Shown here: in pieces, positions 37,680 through 46,968 of the stretch
Layout: every line of letters begins with the position of its first letter
How positions within the stretch are numbered: the stretch's first letter is position 1
Source: Leptolyngbya ohadii IS1
Lineage (GTDB): Bacteria > Cyanobacteriota > Cyanobacteriia > Elainellales > Elainellaceae
NCBI RefSeq assembly: GCF_002215035.1
Contig: NZ_NKFP01000006.1
Coordinates: 3,377,080-3,441,079 of the forward strand
Direction of reading: 5' to 3'
Length of the DNA: 64,000 bases
Made by a program: the position numbers and the translations under genes
Notes under the pieces: model-generated
What the model was told of the DNA's origin: nothing
Seen by the model: the letters and a program-made list of their open reading frames with translations, nothing else
The model's database searches: none

Positions 37680-39290
37680 TTAGCCACCATAATTACAAGT
37701 TAGATTACTTCCAACTTTGTCACCGTATCGCCACTCGCCGCTTGTAAATGTTTTATCAGCAAATATATATGTTCCTCGACCATGACATTTACCGTTCTCA
37801 AATTCTCCTACATACCGATCGCCATTCTTCCAAGTAAGTTCTCCCAATCCAGAGAATTTGTCATTGCGAAATTCCCCTACATAACGAGTACCACTTGCAA
37901 AAGTTAAGGTTCCACATCCATTTCGTTCCGAGTTAAGAAATTCACCATCGTAACGAGCAACATAAAGTCCGGTACTATTGTATAGATTAGTGCTCCCTCG
38001 TCCGCTAGCAGGTGGTCGATTAAGATCCTCATTAAGCGCAAGGCGGTTATCCTCGAAATCCGAGGGAGGCAAAGGCTCATTTCGGCATGGTAGTGTAGGT
38101 AGCTGTAAAGTTTCTGCTGTTTGAAATGATGACAGATTGAGAGTAACTATTAACCCAGCAGCCGAAGTTAGTGCCACTCCTGCTCCAATCAATGCCTTTA
38201 CAGGTATAGAGTTCTTCTTGGGTGCAGGGAAATGTATTTCTTTAGAAGGTGTGAACTTTGGACCCAGAGGGACAAAGATATCATGCCCGCCTAACTTCTG
38301 ACGCATCTCACACCAGTAACATCTCCCATAGTGCTTAGAATACTGGTGGTTAATTTCTGCTCCACAGTCCGCTAAGTCTTCATAAGCTTCCTTTAATACT
38401 CTAAACCATGCTTCTGCACCGGGTCTTGCATTAGGATTCGAGTGTCCCTGGGTAAAGCATTGATGAAAGTATTCTTGAACTTTAGGGTGCAAGATTTCTA
38501 GTGGAATTGTTCCTGATGTAACTTGTAGTTTTGAATTCGGTGCGTAAAGCCAGCTTCCCTGATGTATGAGGTCATCTATTGAAGGATCTGCTCCTTCACC
38601 AGTCCATCTTCCTGAGAATGGATGCTTACCCCCTAAAAGAAGATGATAGATAATAACTGCTAGTCCAAAATTATCATGTGCCTGTAGGCGAATAGAGTCT
38701 ATGAAAGAGGCTCCTATAAGTTCAGGAGGAGTAAACTCCTTAGAACCAACGGGGCATCGATAAACTTCTAATAATTCACCCTCTGTAAGCTTTGGAATTT
38801 GAAATGAATCCGTGTCAATTACAGAGACAAGAGCTTCAGAATTTACTAAGAAGTTTTCGGGTTTTATGTCTCCGACTACATACTGTTTTGCATGTAGTGC
38901 TTTTACAATTAGAGCAGTATTCGCTGCTACACCGTATAAGTAACGCCAATTGACACCTCTTGCTTCCTTTTCTCTCTTTATAGGATTGTAAACATTAACA
39001 AGGGTTTTGCCATCCACGTAAGGCATTAGAAATCCAACACATCTTTCTTCTTCATCTACCAAAATCTCATCTGGCCATGCTATCGAGATATGTTTGCTAG
39101 ATAATGTTGAAATATCAGGTTTATTAGCTACCATCGTATTTAGCTTTTCGATTTGCTCTGGCATCATGGAATGATAAATCTTTGCAACCAGATTAGAAAT
39201 GTTTGTTTCCCATATTGATGCCTCACCACTTTTTTTTAATTGTTTCCTGAGTTCGATCTTACGGTCGGTTTTCAAGCTCCTTAAATTCAT
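37680..39290 (-). CDS. Protein kinase-like protein with C-terminal MORN repeats (TerY-P triad kinase)
   Basis: 536 aa from the ATG at 39290 (an upstream in-frame start at 39374 adds an unlikely leader). The kinase domain has VVGDIKPENFLVN (HRD replaced by VGD) and SVIDTDSFQ (DFG replaced by DTD), as is common in this triad family. A Cys-containing segment (CYWCEMRQK), a transmembrane helix (about 395-420) and three to four MORN repeats (YVGEFRNDKFSGLGELTWKNG...) follow. It is the third gene of a vWA-PP2C-kinase cluster on one strand. Confidence 0.83.
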   Translation of the reverse strand: MNLRSLKTDRKIELRKQLKKSGEASIWETNISNLVAKIYHSMMPEQIEKLNTMVANKPDISTLSSKHISIAWPDEILVDEEERCVGFLMPYVDGKTLVNVYNPIKREKEARGVNWRYLYGVAANTALIVKALHAKQYVVGDIKPENFLVNSEALVSVIDTDSFQIPKLTEGELLEVYRCPVGSKEFTPPELIGASFIDSIRLQAHDNFGLAVIIYHLLLGGKHPFSGRWTGEGADPSIDDLIHQGSWLYAPNSKLQVTSGTIPLEILHPKVQEYFHQCFTQGHSNPNARPGAEAWFRVLKEAYEDLADCGAEINHQYSKHYGRCYWCEMRQKLGGHDIFVPLGPKFTPSKEIHFPAPKKNSIPVKALIGAGVALTSAAGLIVTLNLSSFQTAETLQLPTLPCRNEPLPPSDFEDNRLALNEDLNRPPASGRGSTNLYNSTGLYVARYDGEFLNSERNGCGTLTFASGTRYVGEFRNDKFSGLGELTWKNGDRYVGEFENGKCHGRGTYIFADKTFTSGEWRYGDKVGSNLTCNYGG

Positions 39291-39424
39291 AATTACAAAC
39301 ACTCGCTTAATTCTTCTGGTGAATTTGATACACGATGCAAATGAATGACAGGATAAAAACGTGAAAGAGTGCAAAAGTGATACAGGAATTGACTTTCGCA
39401 GAGAATTGCAATTGTCTTCTTGAG

Positions 39425-40885
39425 CTATAAAGCTGAAAAATTTGAAATTCTATAATTCTGCTTAGAATTTTGATCTAGAGAAGTGAGTTTTAGAATATAT
39501 TGCTTATTAGGGAAAAGTGAAATAATCACAGAGTTATTTATATTTTGCTGTGATTTATTAATAACAGTAGACGAGGAAAGAATTTCTTCACCTTCCTTCA
39601 ATGTCACTTTAATTCCTGTGCCTTGTAAATCAATGGTCAGGTTCTGCTTCTGTCTTGTTGTTAAAAAGTATTCAACGCTACCTCCAGCTTCTATGGTTCC
39701 GGCACATATGACAGGTCTACCACCATCAATCTGTGAGTATTGTCCTGTGGATAAATTCTTTATGTTGCAAATATCTAAACCGCTAGTTATTGATCTTTGA
39801 GAAGTCGTAGAATTTTGGAAGGGTTGAAGCCATAAATCGTCTTGAGCCTGTTGCTTTCTGTTTGCTCTATAATCTAATAGTTTATGTGCAGTTATAAAGC
39901 CTACCAGCAGCAATAAACAAGTCAGTAGAAATAACTTAACTGGGGCGGCTGCAAGGGGCTTATTATTCCCTTTTTTCCTTTGAATCTTTACCTGCGATTC
40001 ACGCGATGCTTTTTGAGAGTATCTTGGGAAGAAATCAGAATGCTCATGCTGAACCTGGGAAGTCTCTGCTACTTGCTGCTCAAGTTCAATATGAGCAGGT
40101 GTGAAGTTATGATTCAAAGCATTTTCATAACTGCATAATAACAGTGCTTTGTCGTCATCTGTTGCGTCATTGAGCCTATCTGAGTTCAAAAAATCATCAA
40201 GCTCCTGCTGTTTTTGTAAGTAGCTTTTTATTGAATAAAGATGAGTTTCAAGGGGTCGAAAAAACTTGCTAGAAGGTTGCCAGTCATCCTGTTTAAAGAG
40301 AGAAATATTCTCTATCCCGTCTGTTGCTGCACAAATGAACAAGGGAGAAATCGCCTCTGAACAAATTTTTACTCTATCTAAAGCATCTAATGATGTAACA
40401 AAAGAAGTTTCATTAATATATTCACCTTTATCAGGCAAAAAGAGTAGTTTATAATTATTGGAACTCCTCATACGTACAACTATTAAACCGTCACCAAGTT
40501 GCATAGCAACAAGCCATTGAGGAGACGCCGCAAAAACTAGTAAGGTACAGGCTAAGTCATGAAGAGGAAAGCCGCTACTTTTTGCCTGACTGTCTAACTT
40601 CAGTAGAACAATTCTTAAAAGATTTTGAAAAAGTTTCTTCGCCTGATCCTTTGTTAAAGCTTCCCTACAGTTCCATTGTTGACTCTTAAGGTATTCTAGT
40701 GCAACTCTCACTGCGATATCAGAACCGACATGTGAGTGTGGAGCACTTCCAGCACCATCAGATACGGCTCCTATGACAACTTCATCTTTCAGTAAAGTTT
40801 CATAAGCCACGTTATCCTGGCAAGGGATACCTCCAGCTACATGCTTGCTTCCAATAGCCCTTGCCTTTATTGCCAACCAAGGCAT
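39425..40885 (-). CDS. PP2C-type protein phosphatase of the TerY-P triad
   Basis: 486 aa. The N-terminal PP2C_2 domain has GIPCQDNVAYETL, VIGAVSDGAGSAPHSHVGS (metal-binding DG) and LFICAATDGIENI. A transmembrane helix lies near 310-335 (PVKLFLLTCLLLLVGFITA), followed by a C-terminal beta domain outside the membrane. It lies 17 bp downstream of the vWA gene and presumably reverses phosphorylation by the kinase gene that follows. Confidence 0.87.
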   Translation of the reverse strand: MPWLAIKARAIGSKHVAGGIPCQDNVAYETLLKDEVVIGAVSDGAGSAPHSHVGSDIAVRVALEYLKSQQWNCREALTKDQAKKLFQNLLRIVLLKLDSQAKSSGFPLHDLACTLLVFAASPQWLVAMQLGDGLIVVRMRSSNNYKLLFLPDKGEYINETSFVTSLDALDRVKICSEAISPLFICAATDGIENISLFKQDDWQPSSKFFRPLETHLYSIKSYLQKQQELDDFLNSDRLNDATDDDKALLLCSYENALNHNFTPAHIELEQQVAETSQVQHEHSDFFPRYSQKASRESQVKIQRKKGNNKPLAAAPVKLFLLTCLLLLVGFITAHKLLDYRANRKQQAQDDLWLQPFQNSTTSQRSITSGLDICNIKNLSTGQYSQIDGGRPVICAGTIEAGGSVEYFLTTRQKQNLTIDLQGTGIKVTLKEGEEILSSSTVINKSQQNINNSVIISLFPNKQYILKLTSLDQNSKQNYRISNFSAL

Positions 40886-40902
40886 AATGTTATTTTCCTA
40901 AT

Positions 40903-41577
40903 TCAAATCGTTGTTTGTGCCCATCCACTTACTGGCGCGAGCCGAATCATTTGGTCCTGACCAGGCTGGCTTTCAGAAACTTTCTGAACAGATGATGAGA
41001 GCCAGAGGAAGAACTCTCGAAATTTGAGACCGTCGAGTTTGAGGGGAGGAGTGTTAGGAGAAGCTATCTGGCTTAATTTCTCCATGTTTGCCCCCTGAAC
41101 TCCTACTATGAAAAAGCTGAGCCTACGGTCAGCCTCAGCCTGTCTTATATGTTGAGATGCTACTCTCCATCGATCACCATCTGTAGGTTCTCCGTCGGTT
41201 ATTAGGAAAACCCAAGGACGGTAGTAGCTCACTCCATTGCTTTTGTAGGTCTGCTTTCGATTTTCCACAAGCTCTATTGCTTTTTCTATTGCTCCTCCCA
41301 TAGGAGTACTTCCGCTGACCCCTAAACGGTGTGGCTCAAACTGATCAATAGTTACAAAATTCTGCGCTACCCTTACAGACTCACCGAACGTGATAATTGC
41401 TACTTCAACCCTTAAAGACGCTTTTTCGTCTTTTTGCACCTCCTCTTTAAAGGCAAGGACTCCTTCATTCAATGAATTAATTGGGTTTCCTGTCATAGAG
41501 GCTGACGTGTCAAGTACCAAAACTACTGGACACCGGGGTTCAGGATTTCTAACAAACTCGATTGTTTCTAAACTCAT
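40903..41577 (-). CDS. TerY-like vWA protein of the phosphorylation triad
   Basis: 224 aa, a single von Willebrand factor A domain with the complete MIDAS motif DTSASM, GGAIEKAIELV and LITDGEPTDGD. TerY-P triads (vWA, PP2C, kinase) were defined by comparative genomics and linked to stress and conflict systems. It is the first gene of the operon. PP2C follows after 17 bp. Confidence 0.88.
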   Translation of the reverse strand: MSLETIEFVRNPEPRCPVVLVLDTSASMTGNPINSLNEGVLAFKEEVQKDEKASLRVEVAIITFGESVRVAQNFVTIDQFEPHRLGVSGSTPMGGAIEKAIELVENRKQTYKSNGVSYYRPWVFLITDGEPTDGDRWRVASQHIRQAEADRRLSFFIVGVQGANMEKLSQIASPNTPPLKLDGLKFREFFLWLSSSVQKVSESQPGQDQMIRLAPVSGWAQTTI

Positions 41578-42112
41578 AGATTTTGTTCAATAGTAAAGCT
41601 AACAAAAACATGTAGTTGACCCAATTCCGAGACAGATAAGCCTTTCAAGAAGAGAATAAGCCTATCCTATTCTAAATAGCATCAGAATCTAAATATTGTA
41701 AACAGCGTGCCCTTGTACTTCTACTAAATCTACGTTCCAATTTTGCAATATTAAGCAACGTGCTTGTGATATTGCTGCTTCTGACAACCCGTGTTAAGTG
41801 GCAAACACTGTATAAACTTGATTCCAACAACATCTAGTCTGGCAATGCGGTCGTCAACAAACTACTCTTCGCACTCGTCGTCTGCGCGCCACGGCTTGGG
41901 AGTCAGTCGCGCTCAGAGGCAAACCTAGATTTTGTCCTGGCTGGGCACGGCAATGCCCACATTAATGATCAATATTCGATCGCATAACACTGCTCGTACT
42001 CTTGCCATTGGCTGATCAGTTGCAGTCAGCGACCGTGGAGTATCCCTGGTATGTCTGATTCCCTAACGGTTGGGATTTGAATTGAGCTAGGAACGACGGA
42101 ACCTGATGTGAC
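41578..42112. other. Non-coding stretch holding a tiny gene remnant
   Basis: At 41862-41912, minus strand, the codons read ARLTPKPWRADDECEE then stop. This closely matches ARLTPKPWRVDDEYRQ inside the gene at 42924-43838. This is a scrap of a second copy of that gene. Elsewhere in the stretch I see nothing. Confidence 0.6.
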
Positions 42113-42838
42113 TCAAAGCTCGTTGATCCACACCACAAATTGCTCCGTATCCCCCAGATTCTTCCAGCATTCGCCCCCGTATTCGGCACTCCAGTATGGC
42201 GCGATCGGATGATCATGATTCCCGTTCTGCCACACTTGCCACTTATAGACGCTCTCCTCGACCTGCACGATCGCATGCATGACCCACTCCCAGCGGTACG
42301 CAACTCTCACGATGTGCCAGCTTCGCCCCCTACTGCTGGAATGGGCAGCTAATGCCTGTTCCAGAACTTCCAGGGCGATCGTCAGATCGACGGGTTCCCA
42401 GTCCCGACAGGTATTAGGTTCCGTAATGCCCACACCCGCTCCGGCTGGACAAACCGCGCAGACGACAGCAGGCTTGTAGTCCTGGTTCAGGTAGCGGCAG
42501 GTGACGCAGCAGCGGGATAAGGGCGAGGACTGCTGCTGCGTCACCTGCCACTCCTCCTGTTCAGCGAGTTGGGAGAGGCGGAGCACTTTCTCCTCATGAG
42601 ATAAGGCGTCCAGCCAGTCTTCTACATCAAACTTGTGTTCTGGCTCGATCGGAGTCAGGTCTCCCTGGAGCAGCGACTCGTCCAGATCGACATCCACATC
42701 GATCGCATAGTGGGAAAAACACATATCCACGCCTTCCTGTTCCCTCGCAGTCGGTGAACTCCCAAACACTTCCTCAAAGCTCAACGTATCCGGCTTCCAA
42801 GAGTTCTGTCTCGATCTAAGTAAAGCTTCTGCTGGCAT
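42113..42838 (-). CDS. Hypothetical protein with Cys cluster
   Basis: 241 aa, not recognised. The N-terminal third is acidic (FSHYAIDVDVDLDESLL...), and the centre holds CCVTCRYLNQD...VVCAVCPAGAG...CRDWEP, a possible metal site with five or more cysteines. The C-terminal 70 residues are Trp-rich. It lies 85 bp downstream of the 313-aa gene below and may share an operon with it. Confidence 0.55.
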   Translation of the reverse strand: MPAEALLRSRQNSWKPDTLSFEEVFGSSPTAREQEGVDMCFSHYAIDVDVDLDESLLQGDLTPIEPEHKFDVEDWLDALSHEEKVLRLSQLAEQEEWQVTQQQSSPLSRCCVTCRYLNQDYKPAVVCAVCPAGAGVGITEPNTCRDWEPVDLTIALEVLEQALAAHSSSRGRSWHIVRVAYRWEWVMHAIVQVEESVYKWQVWQNGNHDHPIAPYWSAEYGGECWKNLGDTEQFVVWINEL

Positions 42839-42923
42839 CTACCAGACAAATGGGCGGATTGTTACTGAATTGACGCACGACCCCTTGCGGGTAACGCGAA
42901 GCTGAAGCGAGCGGAGACCATCC

Positions 42924-43838
42924 CTAAGCTAACTCCAATCCCAGACGACTGACCCGACAGTAGGAATCATGGATCTGCACCAGTGGCTCGAATTCGGGCA
43001 GGATTTCAGGCTCGCCAATGATTTCGATCAGGTGACAAACTGCGTAGCGACTCGATTCTGGAATGACTGCTCCAGTGATGCGATCGTAGATAAATTTCTG
43101 CCTGTATTCATCGTCCACGCGCCACGGCTTAGGGGTGAGCCGTGCTCTGAAGGTTGCCTGGAATTGACAGAGACGAGCATAGAGAGGGTCAACATACAGG
43201 TTAGCCATCAACCGATGCGTGGCAGTATCCTGGGGATCGAAAGGCTGAGTGACGCAGAGATGGCGGAGTCCGTTCCGCGTCCGGTAGACCCGAAATCCCA
43301 GATGGGAAAACTGCTCTGCCAGGTTCTCGACTGCGGCGATCGCCTGCTTCTGGCTCAGAGCAACCTGGGAGTTTCGGGCACAGTCCTGGGTCTCTTCATG
43401 CTCCGGCGCACAGATGTCAACATCCACAATCATCATGGAGTCGCAGTTCAAAACCAAGCAGTCATAGCGGTTCCGCGTGACAATGCCCTGCGGCTGACCG
43501 TCGTGGCTGATCTCGTGGACGATCGGTTCGTCTGCCACAGAGTATTCGCCATTTTCTAACCCGTACCATTGTTTTGCAAACTGTGAGTCCCCGATTGGAA
43601 CCCGGCTGAGATATGCCAGCGCGTTCCGCTCCTGAAGAGACAGCCTGGCAGTCCACCTGACCAGCACCTCGCTATCATCCTGAGCGGTGCTCGCCTCAAC
43701 AATTAAATCGGTAAGGTAGTCCCGAACCTCTGCCGGGGCGTCCTCCACTCCCCGTTTACCTGCCCAGAAACAGAACTTCCGGTACAGGAGCGGATGTTCC
43801 TGGATGAATTGTTCCAGAGTCAGGATTTGAGCCGTCAT
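42924..43838 (-). CDS. Hypothetical protein, possibly primase-polymerase-like
   Basis: 304 aa from the ATG at 43838, which has GAGGAGG just upstream. A TTG at 43865 overlapping the previous stop is the alternative. The middle reads LVLNCDSMMIVDVDIC (paired acidic residues on a beta strand), then HLGFRVYRTRNGLRHLCVT, a pattern like that of prim-pol folds. I could not match a family with confidence. A remnant of a second copy lies at 41862-41912, so this gene family has been duplicated or rearranged here. Confidence 0.5.
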   Translation of the reverse strand: MTAQILTLEQFIQEHPLLYRKFCFWAGKRGVEDAPAEVRDYLTDLIVEASTAQDDSEVLVRWTARLSLQERNALAYLSRVPIGDSQFAKQWYGLENGEYSVADEPIVHEISHDGQPQGIVTRNRYDCLVLNCDSMMIVDVDICAPEHEETQDCARNSQVALSQKQAIAAVENLAEQFSHLGFRVYRTRNGLRHLCVTQPFDPQDTATHRLMANLYVDPLYARLCQFQATFRARLTPKPWRVDDEYRQKFIYDRITGAVIPESSRYAVCHLIEIIGEPEILPEFEPLVQIHDSYCRVSRLGLELA

Positions 43839-43861
43839 GTATATATCCTCCTCTCTCTGCG

Positions 43862-44698
43862 TCAATTGTTCATTCCTCTAACTTCTGCGTCTGAGAGCAC
43901 CCTCCCCTCATCGCAGTACAGCCTGAAGCCATCTCTAAACTCGATCGCAGGTCTTCCGACTGCATGGAAAACTGCATCGTTGGTGTGATCGTCTGTACAG
44001 GAGAGGAAGCTGGGACGATCGCACATCAGGCAGACCCGCTCAAATGGAAAGAGCCAGCCGCACTCCTGAGCCACCAGTCGATGGGCTGTCCAGAGTTCCG
44101 CATCAGGTGTGCAGTCCAGAACAGAGATACAAAAGTCTAGCAGGGCACTCTCGACAGTCCAGGCAGCAGGATATGTGGACTTTGGCACCAGTCGTCGGAG
44201 GGGCTTGATGATTGGGCGCATTAAGGAGGGGCGTAATGCCAGCACAGAGTTAACCAGTTGATCGCTGATGTTGAACCACAGGCGTGCTCCGAGGTACAGA
44301 TGCAGTTCCAGCTTCAACCCCTGCCAGAGATATGGCGCAATCTCACTCTCTAGCTGGATCACCAGCTTCTGCTCAAACTGCTGCTCAAAGGGACGTTTGA
44401 GCGATCGCCCTAACTGCTGTGACAGGAGATTCAGATGCCGAACTGAGGGGTCGGACACTCGATGCAACAGATGTTGCTCCCACAGCTTTGGGGCAAAAAA
44501 CTGGAGCAGTGCTGCCCAGGGACTGTCAAAAAAGAGGACTTGCGGGGCAGCCAGACCGAGAGCAGTGTAAGCAACCTCGATCGCATCGATTGCTCTGGCG
44601 CGATCAATCGGGTCTGTGGACAGGCAGATCGATCGCCACTTTTTCCGGAACTCTGGAATTAAATCGTCCTGTTCGGGCGGTAACTGTGTAAACGTCAT
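43862..44698 (-). CDS. DUF6745-like protein
   Basis: 278 aa from the ATG at 44698 (a GTG at 44746 is an alternative start). Features I associate with this cyanobacterial family are WRSICLSTDPIDRARAIDAIEVAY, VLFFDSPWAAL, a central repetitive helical part, and LDFCISVLDC...CGWLFPFERVCLMCDRPSFLS near the end. The function of the family is not known. Its stop overlaps the possible TTG start of the next gene. Confidence 0.6.
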   Translation of the reverse strand: MTFTQLPPEQDDLIPEFRKKWRSICLSTDPIDRARAIDAIEVAYTALGLAAPQVLFFDSPWAALLQFFAPKLWEQHLLHRVSDPSVRHLNLLSQQLGRSLKRPFEQQFEQKLVIQLESEIAPYLWQGLKLELHLYLGARLWFNISDQLVNSVLALRPSLMRPIIKPLRRLVPKSTYPAAWTVESALLDFCISVLDCTPDAELWTAHRLVAQECGWLFPFERVCLMCDRPSFLSCTDDHTNDAVFHAVGRPAIEFRDGFRLYCDEGRVLSDAEVRGMNN

Positions 44699-44841
44699 GG
44701 CATGAAACTCTGTCAGAGCAATCGAGCCTGTACTGTCACCTTCCACGTTGAACTGTTGCAGGGAAGTAAGTTCAACCGTGTTAGTACAGCAGTGCTAGTT
44801 TAGGGGAGTTTTCTCGTTTCTGACAGGCGTCACTTGAACTT

Positions 44842-44857
44842 ACTGTCGTGGCGACGG
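44842..44857. repeat. Shared hairpin GTCGTGGCGACGGT, copy 1
   Basis: The 14-mer GTCGTGGCGACGGT occurs here (within ACTGTCGTGGCGACGGTA) and again at 52447-52460. It is an inverted repeat around TGG. Here the flanks extend the imperfect pairing (ACTTGAACTTACTGTCG against CGACGGTAATTTGAAAC). It sits between divergent genes. Confidence 0.6.
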
Positions 44858-44879
44858 TAATTTGAAACTGCTGGAAGGC

Positions 44880-45731
44880 ATGATTGAGACCACAGGTGAT
44901 AGACAGGGGACGAAAAGGGTGGCTGCACTGGTTGATATTGGGGTAAATCTGACTCATGCCGCTTTCGATGCCGATCGTCCTCAGGTGATTGAGCGGGCAA
45001 TCGCAGCGGGCGTGTCTACCCTGATCCTGACCGGAACGACAGTTGAGGAGAGTCAGAAAGCAATCACGCTTGCCCGGCAGTATCCAGACATCCTGTACTC
45101 CACCGCAGGGGTGCATCCCCATGACGTGAAGCACTGCGATCTCCAGACAATTCCCCGGTTGCGAGAGCTTGCAGCCCATCCCCCTGTTGTGGCGATCGGG
45201 GAGTGCGGGCTGGATTTTAACCGGCACTATTCACCGCGCCCTGAGCAGGAATACTGGTTTGAAGCGCAGCTACAACTCGCTTGTGATCTGGGACTGCCCG
45301 TATTTCTGCACGAGCGGGACGCCCACGTTCGCTTCCTGGAAATTCTCAAACCGTACCGCGATCGACTCGTCGCAGGAGTGGTACATTGCTTCACCGGAAG
45401 TGAGGCTGAACTCAAAGCCTATCTGGACTGGGACTTACATATCGGCATCACAGGCTGGATCTGTGATGAGCGGCGGGGACTGCATCTTCAGGAACTGGTG
45501 CGATCGATCCCACTCGATCGACTGATGCTGGAGACCGACGCCCCTTACCTGACTCCCCGTACCCTGCGTCCCAAGCCGAAGGGGGGACGAAATGAACCTG
45601 CGTTCCTGCCTCACGTCTTGCAAACGGTAGCACACAGTCTGGACCAAGCACCTGAAGCAGTTGCTCACACTACGACTCAGACTGCGCGTCAATTCTTCAG
45701 GCTGCCAGAATATCAGGTGCCACAGGGATAG
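44880..45731 (+). CDS. TatD family metal-dependent hydrolase
   Basis: About 283 aa from the ATG at 44880 (an in-frame TTG at 44862 is possible). TIM-barrel amidohydrolase of the TatD DNase group. Visible are VDIGVNLTH (an unusual form of the first metal site), [43 protein letters not shown] and [10 protein letters not shown]. TatD enzymes are 3'-5' exonucleases of repair or turnover. It is alone on its strand in this region, directly upstream of an insertion sequence. Confidence 0.9.
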   Translation: MIETTGDRQGTKRVAALVDIGVNLTHAAFDADRPQVIERAIAAGVSTLILTGTTVEESQKAITLARQYPDILYSTAGVHPHDVKHCDLQTIPRLRELAAHPPVVAIGECGLDFNRHYSPRPEQEYWFEAQLQLACDLGLPVFLHERDAHVRFLEILKPYRDRLVAGVVHCFTGSEAELKAYLDWDLHIGITGWICDERRGLHLQELVRSIPLDRLMLETDAPYLTPRTLRPKPKGGRNEPAFLPHVLQTVAHSLDQAPEAVAHTTTQTARQFFRLPEYQVPQG

Positions 45732-45834
45732 CCATTGGGTTCAGGCAACTAGGGTTACAGAAGCTGAAAAGTGTGCCTTGCCTTGAGGAGGTAGGGGAGT
45801 GATCAATGCCTTTTGATTGAGCCGTTCACTCTTA

Positions 45835-46746
45835 GAGGACGTTTGAAAAGTCTGGGAAGGAGTAAAAAAGCTCACTCAGTGTAAGCTGCGAATAGAAAAG
45901 AACACAGCACCGAGCGAGCCATGACTAAAGCATACTCCAGCAATTTGACAGCTTGTGAGTTTGAATTGATTAAACCCTTGATTCCTGCCGCTAAACCCGG
46001 TGGACGACCCCGAACTATTGAGATGCTGGATGTATTGAATGCGTTGTTATACGTGCTGGTGCAAGGGTGCAAATGGCGAGATTTACCGGGTGACTTTCCC
46101 GCTTGGCAGACCGTGTACACCTATTTCCGAAACTGGCGCAAGGACGGAACCTGGATTGCGATTCATGACCGCTTAAACGCATGGACGCGCCTGGACGCTG
46201 ACCGCCCGCCAAGTCCATCGGAAGGAATTGTAGATTCGCAAAGCGTCAAAACGGCAGCAGGTGTGAGTGAGAGCGTCGGATTCGACAGCGGCAAAGCGAT
46301 CAAAGGGCGGAAGCGGTTTGCCACGGTGGATACGTTAGGGCTGGTGTTGCGTGTGTTTGTGACAGCGGCAAGTGTGGGTGAGCGGGAGGGGGGCAAACAA
46401 GTCCTTAAGCGAGTCAAGCAGATGGGTCAAGCGGTGTCTCGCTTAACGACGATTTGGGTCGATGGTGGGTTTGATGGCGCACCGTTTCTAATGTGGGTGA
46501 TGGATGTTTGCCGTTGGGTCGTGCAAGTCGTCTTGCGCCCCGAACAGACCAAGGGCTTCGTGTTGCTCAAAAAGCGGTGGGTCGTGGAACGAACCTTTGG
46601 CTGGCTCATGGGGTGTCGCCGATTGGTCCGCGATTATGAGTTGTTGCCAGAAACCTCAGAAACCTTCATCTACCTTGCCATGATCCGTATCATGCTCAAG
46701 CGATTGGCAGCATAGTTGACACACCCCATACTTTTAAAACACCCTC
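45835..46746 (+). mobile_element. IS5-family insertion sequence, complete, with TTA duplication
   Basis: Imperfect terminal inverted repeats of about 22 bp: left GAGGACGTTTGAAAAGTCTG and right (reverse complement) GAGGGTGTTTTAAAAGTATG. The element is flanked by TTA on both sides (45832-45834 and 46747-46749), a 3-bp duplication as in the TNA-type IS5 subgroups. The single transposase gene fills it. Intact ends and frame suggest a recent insertion. Confidence 0.88.
45921..46715 (+). CDS. IS5-family DDE transposase
   Basis: 264 aa, single frame. It starts with a typical N-terminal domain (LTACEFELIKPLIPAAKPGGRPRT...ALLYVLVQGCKWRDLP). The catalytic acids are in GIVDSQSVK, TIWVDGGFDG and VVERTFGWL (D, D, E). 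The gene covers most of the element at 45835-46746. Confidence 0.93.
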   Translation: MTKAYSSNLTACEFELIKPLIPAAKPGGRPRTIEMLDVLNALLYVLVQGCKWRDLPGDFPAWQTVYTYFRNWRKDGTWIAIHDRLNAWTRLDADRPPSPSEGIVDSQSVKTAAGVSESVGFDSGKAIKGRKRFATVDTLGLVLRVFVTAASVGEREGGKQVLKRVKQMGQAVSRLTTIWVDGGFDGAPFLMWVMDVCRWVVQVVLRPEQTKGFVLLKKRWVVERTFGWLMGCRRLVRDYELLPETSETFIYLAMIRIMLKRLAA

Positions 46747-46968
46747 TTACAAGGTTGTATGGGACGTAGAGGCACACAAGACAAAAAATAGGAGGTTTAT
46801 AAAGCCTAACTTTGCAAAAATGCATCCAGACTCCTTCTCTTAGCACAAACGGCTGTTTCCCGTTTCCCAATTGCGCTGCACCTGCGGTCTAACGGCTTAA
46901 ATTAGCGGCGGCAAATAACCTCAAACTCAGCACCAGCAGCTTTCGCCCGCCCGCTGCATTTGAATTGT

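Noticed and set aside
42969-43559. A plus-strand 196-residue frame
   Set aside because: It is fully antisense to the better supported gene at 42924-43838, whose remnant copy confirms the minus frame.
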